Part shown: in pieces, positions 16,601-39,200 of the stretch
Layout: the number at the start of each line of letters is the position of its first letter
How positions within the stretch are numbered: the first letter of the stretch is position 1
DNA from: Struthio camelus
Taxonomy: Eukaryota > Chordata > Aves > Struthioniformes > Struthionidae
Reading direction: 5' to 3'
NCBI RefSeq assembly: GCF_040807025.1
Contig: NC_090968.1
Coordinates: 5,941,906-6,005,905, forward strand
DNA: 64,000 nucleotides
Notes under the pieces: model-generated
Database searches by the model: none
Told to the model about the DNA's origin: nothing
The model's input: only the letters and a program-made list of their open reading frames with translations
Made by a program: the position numbers and the translations under genes

Positions 16601-19600
16601 TTGTCTGTGGCTCATTTCATGATGATTGCAGAGCCTTAGGTCCCCAGCCACCCTCAGAAAACGTCCCTGCTGTCTGAGGCTGCTGAGCCCAGGGCTCACT
16701 GCCAGCATAGAGATCTTGTCATTCTCAGGACACCGGCTATGAGAGGCATCACGCACACTGCAGCCCAGCAGGGAAGCAAAAACCAAGCAGGCAGCAAGAC
16801 TACAGCTCAGCCCAACACGCCATTCACAGTGGCATCCCCTTGCTCCAGGTTTGTGAGGCCCCGTTCACTTTGCCACCCCTTTTTCCTGGGGAAGGTCTGT
16901 GTTCTCAGCTCAATGCTAGAATAGCTATGCAACAAGCCCCAGCCTGTGTCTATGGCCTCCGGCTGATGCTAGCTGAAGTTATTTTTGTCATTCCTCTCCC
17001 TGGGCCCTGGGCCAGGTTCAGGCTATTTGCTACCAGGATACCTGCTAGTCTGTAGGATAGGCTCTTTTGTAACCTGGGGGTACTTGCCCATATACAGGGT
17101 GACGATACCGTGCCCACGTTGACAGATGTGTTTCCTCCAGAAGCATGAGCCAGGAGGAAGATGGAGATTTCTGCCTCGCTCCTCCACTCCTTTCAGCCTG
17201 CGAGCCCAGGCCAGGCCAGCACTGCCGCTGCGTGGCTGCCTTGCTTCATCACACTGCTCTGCAGAGCTGAAAGCCTCTCCCAGGGAGCACCCTGCACACA
17301 CAGGAGCCTGAACACACAGCTCCTGTGAGCTGCAGACAACAGCTGTTTTGTCCTCAGTAAACCCAGGCTGCGGGCGACCATCCCAGACAAAACCAACCAC
17401 AATCACCCTCATTATTTAAATTCAGTTTCAACCTCTATTTGGCTCAGATCAGCCACGCTATCATTGGCGAGGCTTTGCTGATTAGCCTGCGTCTGAGCTT
17501 CTCGCTGGCCTGCTACTAGCCTTGGAAGAGCACGGAAGCTTCTTATTTTTTCCACTTTGTTCCCATAGAATGCAAATTAAAAAGTTTAATTGCAGAGAAT
17601 ACTCTTATGATTGCAGAAGTTATTTTGCTGTGTAACATAGCCACGTTCCAGGAGCCACTTTCATCAGTATACAAACACTTTCAGGTATCTTGTGAAAGGT
17701 AGCTGCTTCGCTCTCCAGCATTCAATGTCGTAGCAAAGATGGTCGTTCAATCTTTGTGTCCAAAACTTACGAACCATTAAAGGGCTTCCAGAATTCAGCA
17801 CTCATTGCCTTGTTGGTACCTCAAAATATTTTGCTCCCAAGATCAGCACTGGACTTGGGAATTTCTTCTCCTATTCAAGTTTTCAAATCAAGCCCAGCCC
17901 TACTATTCACAGGTATTACTGAACACTGACTGCTGCCACCTGCCAATTAAGTTATTTTAGTGGATTAACCATAGGCCTTCCCCTCAAGATGTAAAGCAAC
18001 TCTGGGATTCCAACAGTCTATGATGAATCTGTATCAGTCCCTCAGCATAGCTGACTGCTCTAAAAACGTTGAGCCTGTTTGACTCTGGGAAGGGATAACA
18101 AGATTTGGAAATGATGGGGCATTGGTGAAACCACCTTATACAAACCAGCTCCAAAGCTGGACATATGACAGTCCAACTTGAAAGACAGCCCAGTGGTCTA
18201 GTTTTAAAATCATTCTTTCCCCCTTTTTCCACTTACAGATTATAAAATATTTATTTAAAGCAGTTGCCATTATTCTAATTTTTTCAACTAGGTAAACTGA
18301 GGCACTTAAAATATTCAGCCATCTGAGCCAGTGGAACAGAACTCCATCCTGCTTGCTCCAACTTTTTAATTATTAAAGAAAAAACATGCTGCTTTCTAAC
18401 ATACTATATACCCTCCTTCCCCTTTCCCCACAGCATTAAATGAACAGTCTTTCAAGCTCTCTGGGACAATCAATCATAAAGCCATTACTACTACTGCGGA
18501 AACGGTATTTGTGATTTTGATGCTGTAGTGACTTCCAGCAAAAGACATATTGCAAGAACCAGTTTGGACATTTAAATGAGATTTTAAAAAAAAAATGAGC
18601 TCGTCTCTTTGTCTCCCTCAAGGACTACTTGTACTTCTGTACAAGAAACAGCTTCTATGAGTTTTATCATATAATGATATTTAATTGGGGAGAAGACCTG
18701 AGACAGCCTCAGGTTTTTATCAGTCAGAACAAACCCTTGTTTAGACACAGTGTCACTGCAGCTTGGGAAATCAGGGCACAGTTCTTAAAAGATGAATAGC
18801 CAAATCAAGAGAAAGAAAAGGTGTTCTCTTTCCTCATTAAGTGAATAAAGGATGTGCACATGTTGTTCAGTGAAGGAAGGTAAGTTTGGGTTTACCTCAG
18901 CTCTCTGGAGTACATCTAGGAGAGTCCTGGATCTCACTGTTTCACACTGTTCTCTTCTCAAATTCTGCCACCTTCACCAGACATGTGCTGCACTCCCCCA
19001 GCCTCCAGCAGGGAAACAGTTATGACAAAATAGTTAATTCACATGGAGGGACTTACACCAGTGATTTAAATAGCATCATGCCCCAGGCTGTATTTGCAGA
19101 CTACTATAATAAATCTACTCAGGCCCCATGGTCCCCCTTACTCTTAGTAAGATTTGTACAGAAAATGTAGAGTCAGCATGTCCCCTAAGCTGACTTTCAA
19201 AAAGCCTTTGAGGGATACTTCCCCAGCCTCTTCTAGTGCAAACTAACAATTGAGATTCAGGTGGAAACGCTGGTATCACATTACCTTCCAACATTCCTGT
19301 AATGTCTTTACCCTCCATTGCAACATTCCTTTCACCCACTTCACCAGCACAAAGCATTCAGTCCTAAAGCTGAAACCCATTCAAATCCTGACTACTGAAA
19401 GCTATCAACTCTAGTAACAATGTGGGGGTGTCCCCAGAGACCCTCTTTCTAGACACAGAAATGGAAGTGAAAAAACGTTTCTGTTCTTTTAGCAGATTAA
19501 GAATTATTTTCATGTAAACAGGAACCCCAGTGGCAAAGGACATCTAGGCCATTCCTGCAGCAAGACACTGCAGAATGACCCAAAGTTGCTTCTTACCACA

Positions 19601-19630
19601 GAATCACAAAAGCTTCCATTTCATTCAACA
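10651..19630. other. Gap between the 3' ends of LZTS1 and ATP6V1B2
   Basis: This 9 kb separates two convergent genes. I found no spliceable frames with protein similarity, no tRNA, snRNA or rRNA, and no recognisable interspersed repeat. There are only short homopolymers: about 17 A near 15391-15407 and about 16 A near 16049-16064. Open frames of 60-140 codons are scattered on both strands without homology or codon bias and are best read as chance. The left half is GC-richer than the right, which blends into the AT-rich 3' UTR of ATP6V1B2. Confidence 0.55.
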
Positions 19631-21175
19631 CCTTTCATATTTAATTTATTTAGATATTTTCTACATTAAAGTATTCTCATGCCAATACTTCCAACCTCCC
19701 ATCCCTACTTCAGGAAAAATAGACTTGACACAGCTTTAGGGTGGAATGCACTGGAATAAAGTTGCTACTGCATCCAAGTTACAGAGAACACTGAACAAAC
19801 TATAGAAAGAACTGCACACAAGGAAACATCAGGAAATTCTGGGGTTAGTACACTATAGTGTGAGCTACGTTAGCACCTTCCTAGACAAGCACTGAGGAAG
19901 TTGTTTAGAGAGGTGCAACACACTTTGGTTAGCTAAACCAGACCTTAGACTACATTAAGCCTGGAGGAGAAGGGGGGGAGGAGGAACAAAAAAGCAAGAA
20001 AGCTTGCCAGCACTGGGCTGTGAGCCTCATTTAAATCAGTCAAAAAAAAACCAAAAAAAAAACCACCACACACAACACAGAATTGACTAGCCAAGTTAGA
20101 AGTGTTTAGGAATGCTGAGCTCTCCTGGCTAGCCAAATCTGTGTCTGGAGTGCAATCCAGAGCAGTTTCAAACATGATTCAGGACCAGTGCCACCTAGAG
20201 CATGCTTTGTAACAGGATTCAAAATATCCATTCACACATTAAGTTTGCTCCTGTTGCATCATTTAGTACAAGACAGTTTAAAAATTGATCTCCCACCAGC
20301 ACAACTGTGTCAGGTTTCATAGTTTTTCATATCACACAATCCCCTTCAGTAGCAGCATGAAGCCTTGAATTATCTACAGTTTGCGCACTGGGACACTACT
20401 GACCTTGGAATGCTTTAGCCGCTGTTTTGTGTCTCTGGCACTTCTAGAATTCAAGGAATAAAATGGGTAAGTAGGAAACTTATTTTGCAAACTTCAATTT
20501 AAAACCTTTAATTCAGTAATCGAATCCTAACACGCTCCCCTCAGGTAGCAACCCACTGTCTGCGACCTCTGAAAAGACCCTTTGCTAGTGGAAAAGCACT
20601 AGTGCGTTGACTAGTGGCCTTATTTCATGCATGTCTAAGAATCTCAAGCAAAAGTTAAAGATCAGTGACCTGCATATTTCAAAGATGTATGTTGCACCAC
20701 ACTTTCCACATATTAGCCTGGTCTTCAAGCACAACAGCAGGACAGTAGAGTGCCATCTGTTCTACCATCAGCACAGCAACTGAATATGATAAGAGAGAGC
20801 AGATGCTTTGGACAAAGGAAGTCACCTGCTCCTTCATGTTTTCTAAACCACATGTTCTTGGTTTGAAAGTAAGGATTTGCAGTTTCTGATAATGCTTAGA
20901 CATTCTTTTAAAACGTCCACAAAAGGTCCAGTTCCAAAAAACAAGCGTCATGATAGCTATTGCACATCTGTAAGAGCTGGCCTAAAGATTTTCCTGACGA
21001 TCCAGGCTTTGGAAGAAGGGATATTTTAAAGACTGGTATCAGTGTACATAGGAACACTGGCACAAATGTCACCTATTCTTGGTTTTAATTACAAGGGCGA
21101 CAAGTAAACACCAACACATGAAGAAAGAAAACAAACAGCATTTCACAGAGCAAGGAGCTAGTGATGAAGCTGCGG
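19631..21175 (-). other. ATP6V1B2: ATP6V1B2 3' UTR (extent estimated)
   Basis: Downstream of the stop codon (complement of 21176-21178) the minus strand is AT-rich and non-coding. The first canonical minus-strand AATAAA (TTTATT on +) that gives a UTR near the usual 1.4-1.5 kb is at 19645-19650. A further signal at 18250-18255 could give a longer isoform. Confidence 0.5.
19645..19650 (-). terminator. ATP6V1B2: Candidate ATP6V1B2 polyadenylation signal
   Basis: Minus-strand AATAAA about 1.53 kb past the stop codon in an AT-rich context. It was chosen for its distance; no transcript evidence is available here. Confidence 0.45.
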
Positions 21176-29991
<8,816 letters not shown>

Positions 29992-30149
29992 CTTGTCCGC
30001 CGCCGCCGCCCGCCGCGCGCACGCGCACATATAGGCGCGGCCCGCCCCGCCCCCCGCGGCGCCGGCCGGCGCGCCCCGGCCCCCGGCGGGGGGGGGGAGA
30101 GGAGGGGGCAGGGAGCTGTCCGCGGTGCTGGGGCGGCGGAAGGGCAAGG

Positions 30150-30440
30150 GGGAAGGGGAAGGGAAGGAGGAAAACCGGGGAAAGCAAGAGAGACAGGGAG
30201 GAAGAAAGAAAAAACAAAGAAAATAAGAAAGAGAGAGGGAGGGACAGAGAGGAAGAGGACGAGGAAGGAGGAGGAGGAGGAGGAAAAGGAAAGAGAAAAA
30301 GGGAAAAGAAAAATAAAGGGAAAAGGAAAAGGAGAAGGAAAAAAGAAGAAGAAAGAAAGGAGAAAAAGGAGAAAAAGGAGAAAAAGGAGAAAAAGGAGAA
30401 AAAGGAGAAAAAGGAGAAAAAGAGCATAGGAAGAGTTAAA
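30150..30440 (+). repeat. Purine-only (GA-rich) tract
   Basis: Almost 300 bases on + consist nearly entirely of A and G, beginning right behind the ATP6V1B2 promoter. From 30357 to 30423 it is a regular tandem of about seven 9-base units (AGAAAAAGG). The complementary pyrimidine strand gives long meaningless Phe/Leu/Ser frames, which I do not call genes. Such homopurine tracts can form triplex (H-DNA) structures. Confidence 0.9.
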
Positions 30441-30449
30441 TGGCAAAGA

Positions 30450-33400
30450 AGGAAAGAGAAGCGGGAAGGGCTCTGCCGGGGCACAGACAGCCGTGGCCGC
30501 TCCGGGCGCCCCATCACTGTCCCCCAGCCCCACATGGGGCAGAGCCCTGCATGCGTGAGGGGCAGTTCGGGCTCCCTCTGCCCCCCCTTGGCCCCGGCGG
30601 GACACCCAGGTTGGGTCCTAGGTCTGAGCCTTGACACCCCTCAGGCTGTGTGGGTGTCCTTGTACCCCAGGCATGCTTTTACTAATATGCTCCAATATTT
30701 ACCAATATGCTCAAACACTTTGATCTAAGAGTGTAACAGAAGCTTCTTGGGGGAGACAGGAGAAAAGAAATAAAACACAAATGGGCAACGAGGCATTACT
30801 ATCAATGGAAAAACTCTACTTCGGTTGATACAGGCATACTTGCAACATCAAGGGCAGATGGGTGCATTTATATGTTTCAAGGAGAGAATGAGAGTTGCCT
30901 TATATCTTAAACTTTTAATTTAATAAAAAATGGCAGTTATCTGTAAACACCTTCATTCCAGGAAATCACTAGTGTGTCAACCTTCCACTTCCTTACAGAT
31001 TATCTATCTTCTCTCTTCACACACGTCAAATTTTAATAGCTGGTGCTTGTTTTCCTCCCTGCTTAGTAGTGGGATAGAATTACTCGATGCTGTGAAACAG
31101 TATTCTGCTAAAACTAGAAATATCTGGGGGGGAAATGCATTTTCAGAGAGATATTGGCAATTCTGTGCATGTTTGGAGGAGCAGCAAAGTACCAGCGACT
31201 GGTGAGACTGACAGAAAAGCTTAGCTATCAGACAAGGAATTGTTTAGCTAAGGAGGGAGTAAACACAGAATAAGTAATTCCCAGGCAAAGGGGCAACATA
31301 GTCTAGTGGATTAAACGTAAAACTAGGCTGCTTTTGCTAGGTTTCAGCTCTCCTTCCAATGCAGCGTGACCTTGAGCACATTACCTAGCTCTTCTGTTTG
31401 CTAACAGCCGAAAGGACTACACAAAATACAAAACAGTGTTCAGGACACACTGAACAACAACCTCTTGGGTTTCTTCGACGGTCACCATTTTGCAAACAGA
31501 AGCTGCTCCGACTTGCTCTCAAAGCCTAGCTAAAAGGTGTCCCAAGGATCCAGGGACACAAACTGCAATTGCTTGAGACAGCTCAGCTCATTTGTGCTCT
31601 AAATATTTTTAATCTGTTCTTACGATTCTCACAGGCTGAGAATATTTGCCTCGTCACCTAAAAATAAAATAGCATTTGACAAAACCATGCAAATTCACCT
31701 GCTATATATGCATATAGAGCACAAGGCAACGGGCAGCCTGAAGCAACCACCACAAGGCTAGCAATTTGTGTGGCGGGTAACATAAAACTGCCTTTATTTA
31801 ACAGCAAAGGAGACACTTAGCAGAGGCTCACTATAAAGAAAAGCACAGTTTTATGAGTGTCTGTTCCAATTTCTGTTTATGCAGTAGGGTTCAGCTGACC
31901 CACGGCTGCCAGTATTACATCTATAAACCATTTGTCACATGCCACTTTCTAAAATGCTGCTTTGTGCTGCTTTGTAATGATACACAGGAGCCCTTGTTGC
32001 ATAGCTAATATATTTTACTACACCTTTGAGGTGAGGCAGCAGCAGAGAGCAATCTAGCCAAGCAAAGCCTGTCATCAATTGAATTCACCAGGAGTGTGAT
32101 TAGCCAGTGGAGCAGTCGTGAGGTCTGCTATCAGTGATGTTTCAGGCCCACGTAGGATGGGCACGAGGCATCCTATAAAGTCTATTATACTTCCAGTATA
32201 TCAGAAACATTCATTACACTTTACTACTTCAGCCTAGCCAGCAGGAAAATTGTAGTCTTTTTTTCCATAGGGTTGTTGGAAAAAAAAATTCATTGCAAAC
32301 ATTTAGAATGGTTAAAAAAAAACCCTCAAAGAGAACTGCCTGGAAATGTCTGATGGACACATGCAAATATTTCCACAGCACATCTGAGTAAGCTTTCCTG
32401 TCCTGCAAAAGAAGTGACACAACACTGCAATTTGCTTTGGCTGCTTAGGTCTTCGCTCTGCCGAATGAGATGATGCCTTGACTTTGGGGCCTACAAGAGA
32501 AAGAAAACCCTTTGCCCCCACACAGCGCTCTTCACTTAAAGGGGAATCTGCCTGAAGTATTTTCTACACAGAGCCCATGGTATAGCTGAGCAATTCTGAG
32601 CTCACTCAGTAGATGGTAGTGGCGCACTACTCATCCTCTATCTACTCTGCAGATATTTAGAAAGTAATCTCTAGGCCTAGACATTCAATTCTCAGCTCAC
32701 AAAACATATTTAAAGGCTTCTACTTCTGCTCTAATGCACAACCAGGGAATTCCTTGGTAGGATGCACTCATCTCACGTTATTGACAAAAGTTTTTGGCTA
32801 TGTAGAAGTCAGATAAATGGCCTCAATGGCAGATTTACGTGTCAACAGAGAAAAGGTGAATATGTTTAGGATTTATTTTCTTTCACTGCACTAAATCTGT
32901 GTATCTTGAATGAATGATGGTCTCAAGTTAGGTTTAAAAAAGAAATCACAGGGCTTCATGTCAAAACTTTAAGAAAACAGAAGCAATGGAATAAAAGAGA
33001 TCCCATTTTAAACAACATTTGCAGTACCTCACTCGTGCATGGATATAATTTTCCATCCAGCTTTGCTTATGAGAAATCAGCCTTATTAGTCTGAGAAATA
33101 TCTCCTTCTCCCTGGAGATAAAGCAGACAGCACGACAGCCTAGGGAAAGGCTGCGTACGAAGCAGCCCACTGCCAGCACCCTTTGGCGGGCAGGAAGCAA
33201 GGGCAGAGCTTCGTATGTGGAGGGACCGTAGCCTTTCAGTTCTATTGCTATCCAGGGAAGAGGTGAGATTCACCCATATCGCTCAGAGATCATGGCCTAG
33301 ATCAGTGGATCCTGACCTTCAAAATTACATCCATCCACTGTGAACCCTTATCATCACACTTTTAATTTTGGAAATCCTAAAAAAAACTGATCTGCATTGC

Positions 33401-36160
33401 GAATTAGGTAAAGGCAGTTTGCCAGAGCCTTGTGGACAAGCCCACAGTTTGAGAATCTGTGACATAAGTATTTCTGTATTCCTTTTGAGGAAGAGCTGTG
33501 CACAGTTTTTTTTCTTCTAGTGCTAGACACACTCAGCATGTAAAGGGAAAACCTAGCAGAGAACGGATCCTTTGGAGTGAGCTCCCTGTACTACATCTCT
33601 TGGGAGAAGCAGCTCTCTTGTACTGCCTGTTGCAGGGATTATCTGACAGGCATCTCTTTATTCCCCATTTGTAGGCTTTAAAGGAACATAGATCTCACTG
33701 AAAGGCCCAAACACAGACCCTTAGCAAAAATCCATAGAGGCTGCTTTTTCCCCTGTGTGTCCTGAAGAATCCCTCTCCTCCACACCCATGATGAGTCCCT
33801 CCCTACTCCATCTGCAGACGCAGCCTCCCTCACCACGCACATGGTGCAGGCATGGTTTACATCCCCAGACACGCACGCACTCAGCCCACACATGGGCGCC
33901 CACTCCCAACACGCACCTGCTCAGCCCAGTCAACGTACGTATACCGTCCGTAGTGATGCACAGAAAGAGGGAGGGGGGAGAGCAACTGATGAAATATCCC
34001 TCTTTCTTAAAACTGTGTTCCCTGAATGAGGGATGATGGTTAACCCCAAATCCCCAGGGTGCTGCATGCCTTGCCAGTGTCATCTGCTTGTTTTTCCTTC
34101 AGGATGTGTAACATGAAGTCAAATTTGAACAAGGACAGCTGTATCAAAGACAAGCAGCTTTCAGCAGCAATAGAGCAAGTCCACCTCAGATCCTGTCTTT
34201 CCATTGAGTTGCACATCCCTACATGAAGAGTTAGATTTAGTTAGAGTTAGATTCACTGCCAGTGAGCAGTCCAGGTTACAGGGCCATTATAGAGAGGGGG
34301 CTGGAAACCAACAGCTAATGCTGTTTGTTGTCTGCTGTAAACACCAGGCTGAGAATTACCGGTCATCTCTGAAAGGTGCTGGAATAGCCACCAGATGAGA
34401 CTGGTCATCAGCCACTGGAAAGTAGTCCAAGGTCTACACTATTAGATATTTTAAAGATCCTTTTCCCATGACCATTTAACTAGGCTAGCCATCCCTCCTA
34501 ATGGATGAATTCATAAACTATTATTCATACATCGATTCATAAACTACCAGCCTTTGTGGTAGAGCAGACCTGCACACCATGGGAGAGAGGACTGAAGGCC
34601 CAGAGCGGCGTTCAGCATACTGAGACCCAGGCAAGAGTTAAGGTGCTTGGAGGGAGATAAGCATTGATAAAAGCCTGGAGAGCGGGTGCCTCATTCTGCA
34701 GATAAACACTGCATCCTCTCTCCTCCCCGCCCCGCTCTGCCCACCCCACCGTCCTGCCTCTGACGCAGAGGGAGCTGCAGGGCTGAAAGAAACTTGTTTG
34801 AGGTTCCAATTAAATCTCCATGGAAGAGGGACATTCATATCCTCTTCTGATAAAAGGTAACAATAAATCCTCCAGGAGCAGCGGTTTCAGACCACACTGC
34901 CACTACCACTCGCAGCAGCAGCCAGCTCCTCACCCCAAGATGCGCTCCAGGGTAAGAGTTCATTTTGCTCTGCTCTGTGCAATAGGTTTGCATTGAGATG
35001 GGGGACAGCGTGGCTTGAGATTTAAACACTGCATTAATCTACTTCACTCTCCTCATTTTACATGCTACTTTCTCTTTTTTCTCTCTCTCTGTGAATATAT
35101 ATACATATATCTTTAACATATCCTCTCGCATCAGTTACCTTATTTGGAATGTCTTTGCTGGGACTCGGTGGTACAGTGGGAAGCTGCCCCTGTTTCCCAG
35201 CTCAGTGACTTCTGTGGCACTCATGTTCGATGATAGAGGGTTTGGGGGGAGGGGGGGTTGCTCTTTTTTAATGAATATCACTGCCTGGGATTTCAGAAAA
35301 CAACAGGAGTGTAGGAAAGAGTGACAGTTCGGGCTCAGTTCCTTTCTTCTTGACACTTAGCCTCTGAAATACCTATGAGCTTTTAGCATGTAAAGGGCTA
35401 ATTTAACATACTTGTGGCTGATATTTTCAGTGTGACTGAGCAAGCAACCTTTCTCAGCCCCTCTTAAGCCCTGATCTCAATCACATATGTTAGGTTTTTA
35501 AGTCCTGTATCTGGCCATGACATTTCAATTAGATCAAATGAAAAGACATGTAAGGTAAATGAATTTCCTTTGAGACCTAATTTAATCTCCAAAGAACAAA
35601 CATGGAATATCAGATCTAGAGATTACTATAGATAAGCTACTGGCTTGATTTGTGCTTTGAGTCCTTGAAAGAAGACTTAAACGAAGCCTTGAAGCAGGGA
35701 CAAGATGTCTCAGGAGATTGGAAATGGGTTATAGAGTACTCCATCTCCTGACTACCGTTTTAAATGCAGGGTGGACAAAACTACTCTCTTTGGCAGCAAA
35801 GCTGGTGGTTCCAGCTCCCAGGGAATAGCACTCTTCTCTTACAGGACATAGACACTAACCGATCTCAGGAGTCACTTTCCCAAGGCAGAAGCCATTGGCT
35901 GTAGGAGGTCATAACCCAGAAAAAGACTCCTGGGACCTTGCGATGAGCTTCCTGGCTTTCCCTGCTCTGTTACCCTGACAAAAGAGCCTCTGAAATAAGA
36001 CACAGTTCTTAGAGATACAAGTTCATTAGAGATACAAGCTGATTAGAGATACAGACAACAGTCTATGAAGTGAATGGAAAGATTTCCTTTACCTTCACCG
36101 CCTGAGATGAAGCTGTATGTATCCACTGGACATTTTTGCAGTGTTCTTTAAAGGTTCTAG
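30450..36160. other. Divergent intergenic region between ATP6V1B2 and SLC18A1
   Basis: No coding exon or structural RNA is recognised here. A 30440-30660 segment still has moderate GC; the rest is AT-balanced. SLC18A1 has non-coding leader exons in mammals, so one may lie within the last 2 kb, for example ending at a GTAAGA donor near 34951, but nothing fixes it. Dense short CT and TA runs occur near 35075-35110. I see no recognisable mobile element. Confidence 0.5.
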
Positions 36161-36238
36161 GAGATCATCAACCTTAAGCGAAAGGAGGGACAGACGAGGA
36201 GCCACGAGGACTGAAACTGCCCACCTGGCTTTCCAGCA
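36161..36238 (+). other. SLC18A1: Likely SLC18A1 5' UTR portion of the first coding exon
   Basis: A possible acceptor (TTCTAG, AG at 36159-36160) precedes 78 bases that run without an upstream ATG into the start codon at 36239. The upstream boundary is a guess from the acceptor motif. Confidence 0.35.
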
Positions 36239-39200
36239 ATGCCCCAGCCCACAGAGCACGTCCCCTGGCGCTGGCTGAAGGAGGGCAGGGAGTCTCGGAC
36301 GCTGGTGCTGGTGGTGGTATTCGTCGCGCTGCTGCTGGATAACATGCTGCTCACTGTTGTGGGTACGTTGTGTGTTTTCTGCTGTGTTGTACGTGCTGCC
36401 TGTCAGGAATGTGGCTTCACAAGACTGTAGGTACCTGCAATCAGGGGAATGACTTCAGCTGGTCTCCAGCCCAGCCGAAAGAGCCCCAGCAGCCCTCCCC
36501 ATGAGAGCCATGGGGAGGGCTGGCAGCAGCGAGTTTCCAGGACGCCTACATCTAGCCAGTACTGATCAGTTCAGTTGTACATCAAACCAGAAAACTGACA
36601 AAAATCACTAACTAATCCCTCTCCTGGATTTTTTTTCCAGTACCTATTGTCCCCACCTTCCTTTATACAACTGAATACGAAGGTGCTAACAGCTCTGCTG
36701 CCCCAGACCAGATGGAGTCTGCTCCTTTGGCCTACAAGGCTCCTCCTTTCTCCTCCATGTTCTCCTATTTTGACAACACCACAGTGACTGTCTTGGACTA
36801 CTCTGCCGACAGCACCACGGAGCAGGCGAACATGACTGAAAGCAGCAGCTTGCCTCAGCTCCCTGACACCAGTCCACCACCAGAAAGCAGCTGCCTGGAG
36901 GGCGAGGAGTTCCTCACCAACGAAAATGTCCGTGTGGGGCTGCTGTTTGCCTCCAAGGCTCTCATACAGCTCATGGTCAATCCATTTGTGGGTCCCCTGA
37001 CCAACAGGTATATCAGAGAGTCGCTTAGCATGCCTAGTATCGTAACAGGTCTTAGCCTTTCAAGGACACTAGCCAAATGCTTCCTGCTAATGCAAGCACT
37101 CTTAGCTGAGCAGTAACGGTCTGTGCTACACATACGAAGCCACTGCAATCACACAAGTATAGGAAGCGGTGAGTAGAATAGCAAGGGGGAGAATATATGC
37201 ATCAAAAAGCTATGAATTTTACCTTTCTAAAAAATCTATGAATGATTTGCAGGTTTGCATTAAAAAATAAGCCTCATTAATGATCTTTTCAGGTGTGGAC
37301 TGATGCTATTTAATACCATTAACTGTCAAATAAACAAATAAATATTTGCAAGCAAACGACATTTCCACCCTGCTCTGAATACAGTATCTATACAGTAGCT
37401 ATTGTTCAGATTTTCTGTCCCCGAGCTTTTCTTTGCCTTTGCCTCTAAGAGACATGTGTGAGGCGGAGCTAGGCTTGGTTCTACTTGGTCTGGCAGGGCA
37501 GATGAGATGGCAAAGCAGAGCTGTGTCTCTGCGTGTGTTTGACAATATTGCACTGGAGGCTTCCAACACTCACAGGTACATCCACACTGTAGTCACTCAC
37601 GTTTCCATGTACAACTATAACTTAAGTGCACGGCATGCATATGCAAGCCATACTCACAAAAAGATACCGACTGACACAAACACCCCATGAACATACTTAA
37701 ATGCACACAGGCACACGTGTACTAAATATATTTCCCCATATACACATTCAGGACATGCTTACAGGCCTGCAGAGGCAGCTGTGTTAAGGCTGAGTAGCAA
37801 GATCCAGATCTTAACCTGATCTGAGGAATTTTCTTTGAGATCTTGCCTTTTTTCCCTTTCTAGGATAGGATACCACATCCCCATGTTCATTGGATTCGTC
37901 ATCATGTTTCTCTCCACAGTCAGTGAGTATTTCCCTTTGGTCTGCCTTTCATATCACAGCAGCATGCAGGCCAGGGACCCAGGCACTAACCTGAGGTAAG
38001 AGCAGCCCAGGACAAAATATACCCGGTCTATGGCTGCCCCACTGTCCTCCTGTGTAAGATGAGTAAAGAGTGAGAGCAGGACAACTGATCTCAGAAACAG
38101 GTAACAGGAAAGGCTAAGCGGCATCCAGTATCATACCACGTCCGAGCCAGGTGTAGGCTGAGGCCACTGCTCACCCTTTGGACCTCTCGGCGAGCCTGGG
38201 CTCTGTGGCCGTTATTTAAAGGCTCTAAGAAGGAAAGCCTTCTCTCTTTGAGGCTGATAACTTCCTTTCACATAGGGGAAGGGAAGATGGCAGCCCCCAG
38301 TCAGCTTCTAGGTTTGTCAACGTCAAGGGAGGTTTAGGGTCAATGAGGGTTTAACTCAAACCTGAACCACGTGCAATTCTGCCTGATGCTGTGTTTCTCT
38401 TCTTCTTAGTGTTTGCTTTCTCAGGCACCTATACCTTGCTGTTCATTTCTCGAGCACTCCAAGGCATTGGCTCATCGTTTTCATCAGTCGCAGGTAAATG
38501 TTTTAGCTCATTGCATGATGATACACTCAGTTTCGACTTCTGCCCTAGACCTTAGTGTCCTTTTCAGCTCTCCTTGTCCGGCTTCAACTGCTGTTTCACA
38601 AACGATCAGCAGCTCGGACGTGCCAGGAGACTGCCATGGCTTCGAATTCCTCCTCCTCGCTGCACCTGCCTGGCTCGTGCAGACAGAGCACGCTGAACGC
38701 AGCCTACCTGACAAGCAGAGAAATCCACAAGAAATGCCTGGGTTGGTTTCAGACAGGTGCCCAACAGCACGCCACAAGCCAGACTCACGTAGCTTCTGCT
38801 TTCTCTCTGCTCCCAGGCTTGGGCATGCTGGCCAGCGTGTATACGGATGACTCTGAGAGAGGCAACGCAATGGGGATCGCCCTAGGAGGCCTGGCCTTAG
38901 GTGTGCTGAGTAAGTAAACCTTGTTCCCAACAGGGTTTACACCAATGGCATCTCTGATTCCTTGCTGGCCATCACTTCCTGCTTTCAGTAAGCTTGGCTG
39001 TGCCCCTTCCCCAGCTTGCAGCTCCAAAGGCATCGCTGGCCCTTCCACCTACCTTTCTCATTCCCATCCTCTGCTCACTCTCCACAGCCACAGCCTACTG
39101 GTTCTGACACCTTCTCCTGGGACTATCACTCAACAGGCAGCTGCTTTAATATGACTCATCATTACATGCAAGCAGGGGGATTCAGAAAAAAACATGATGC

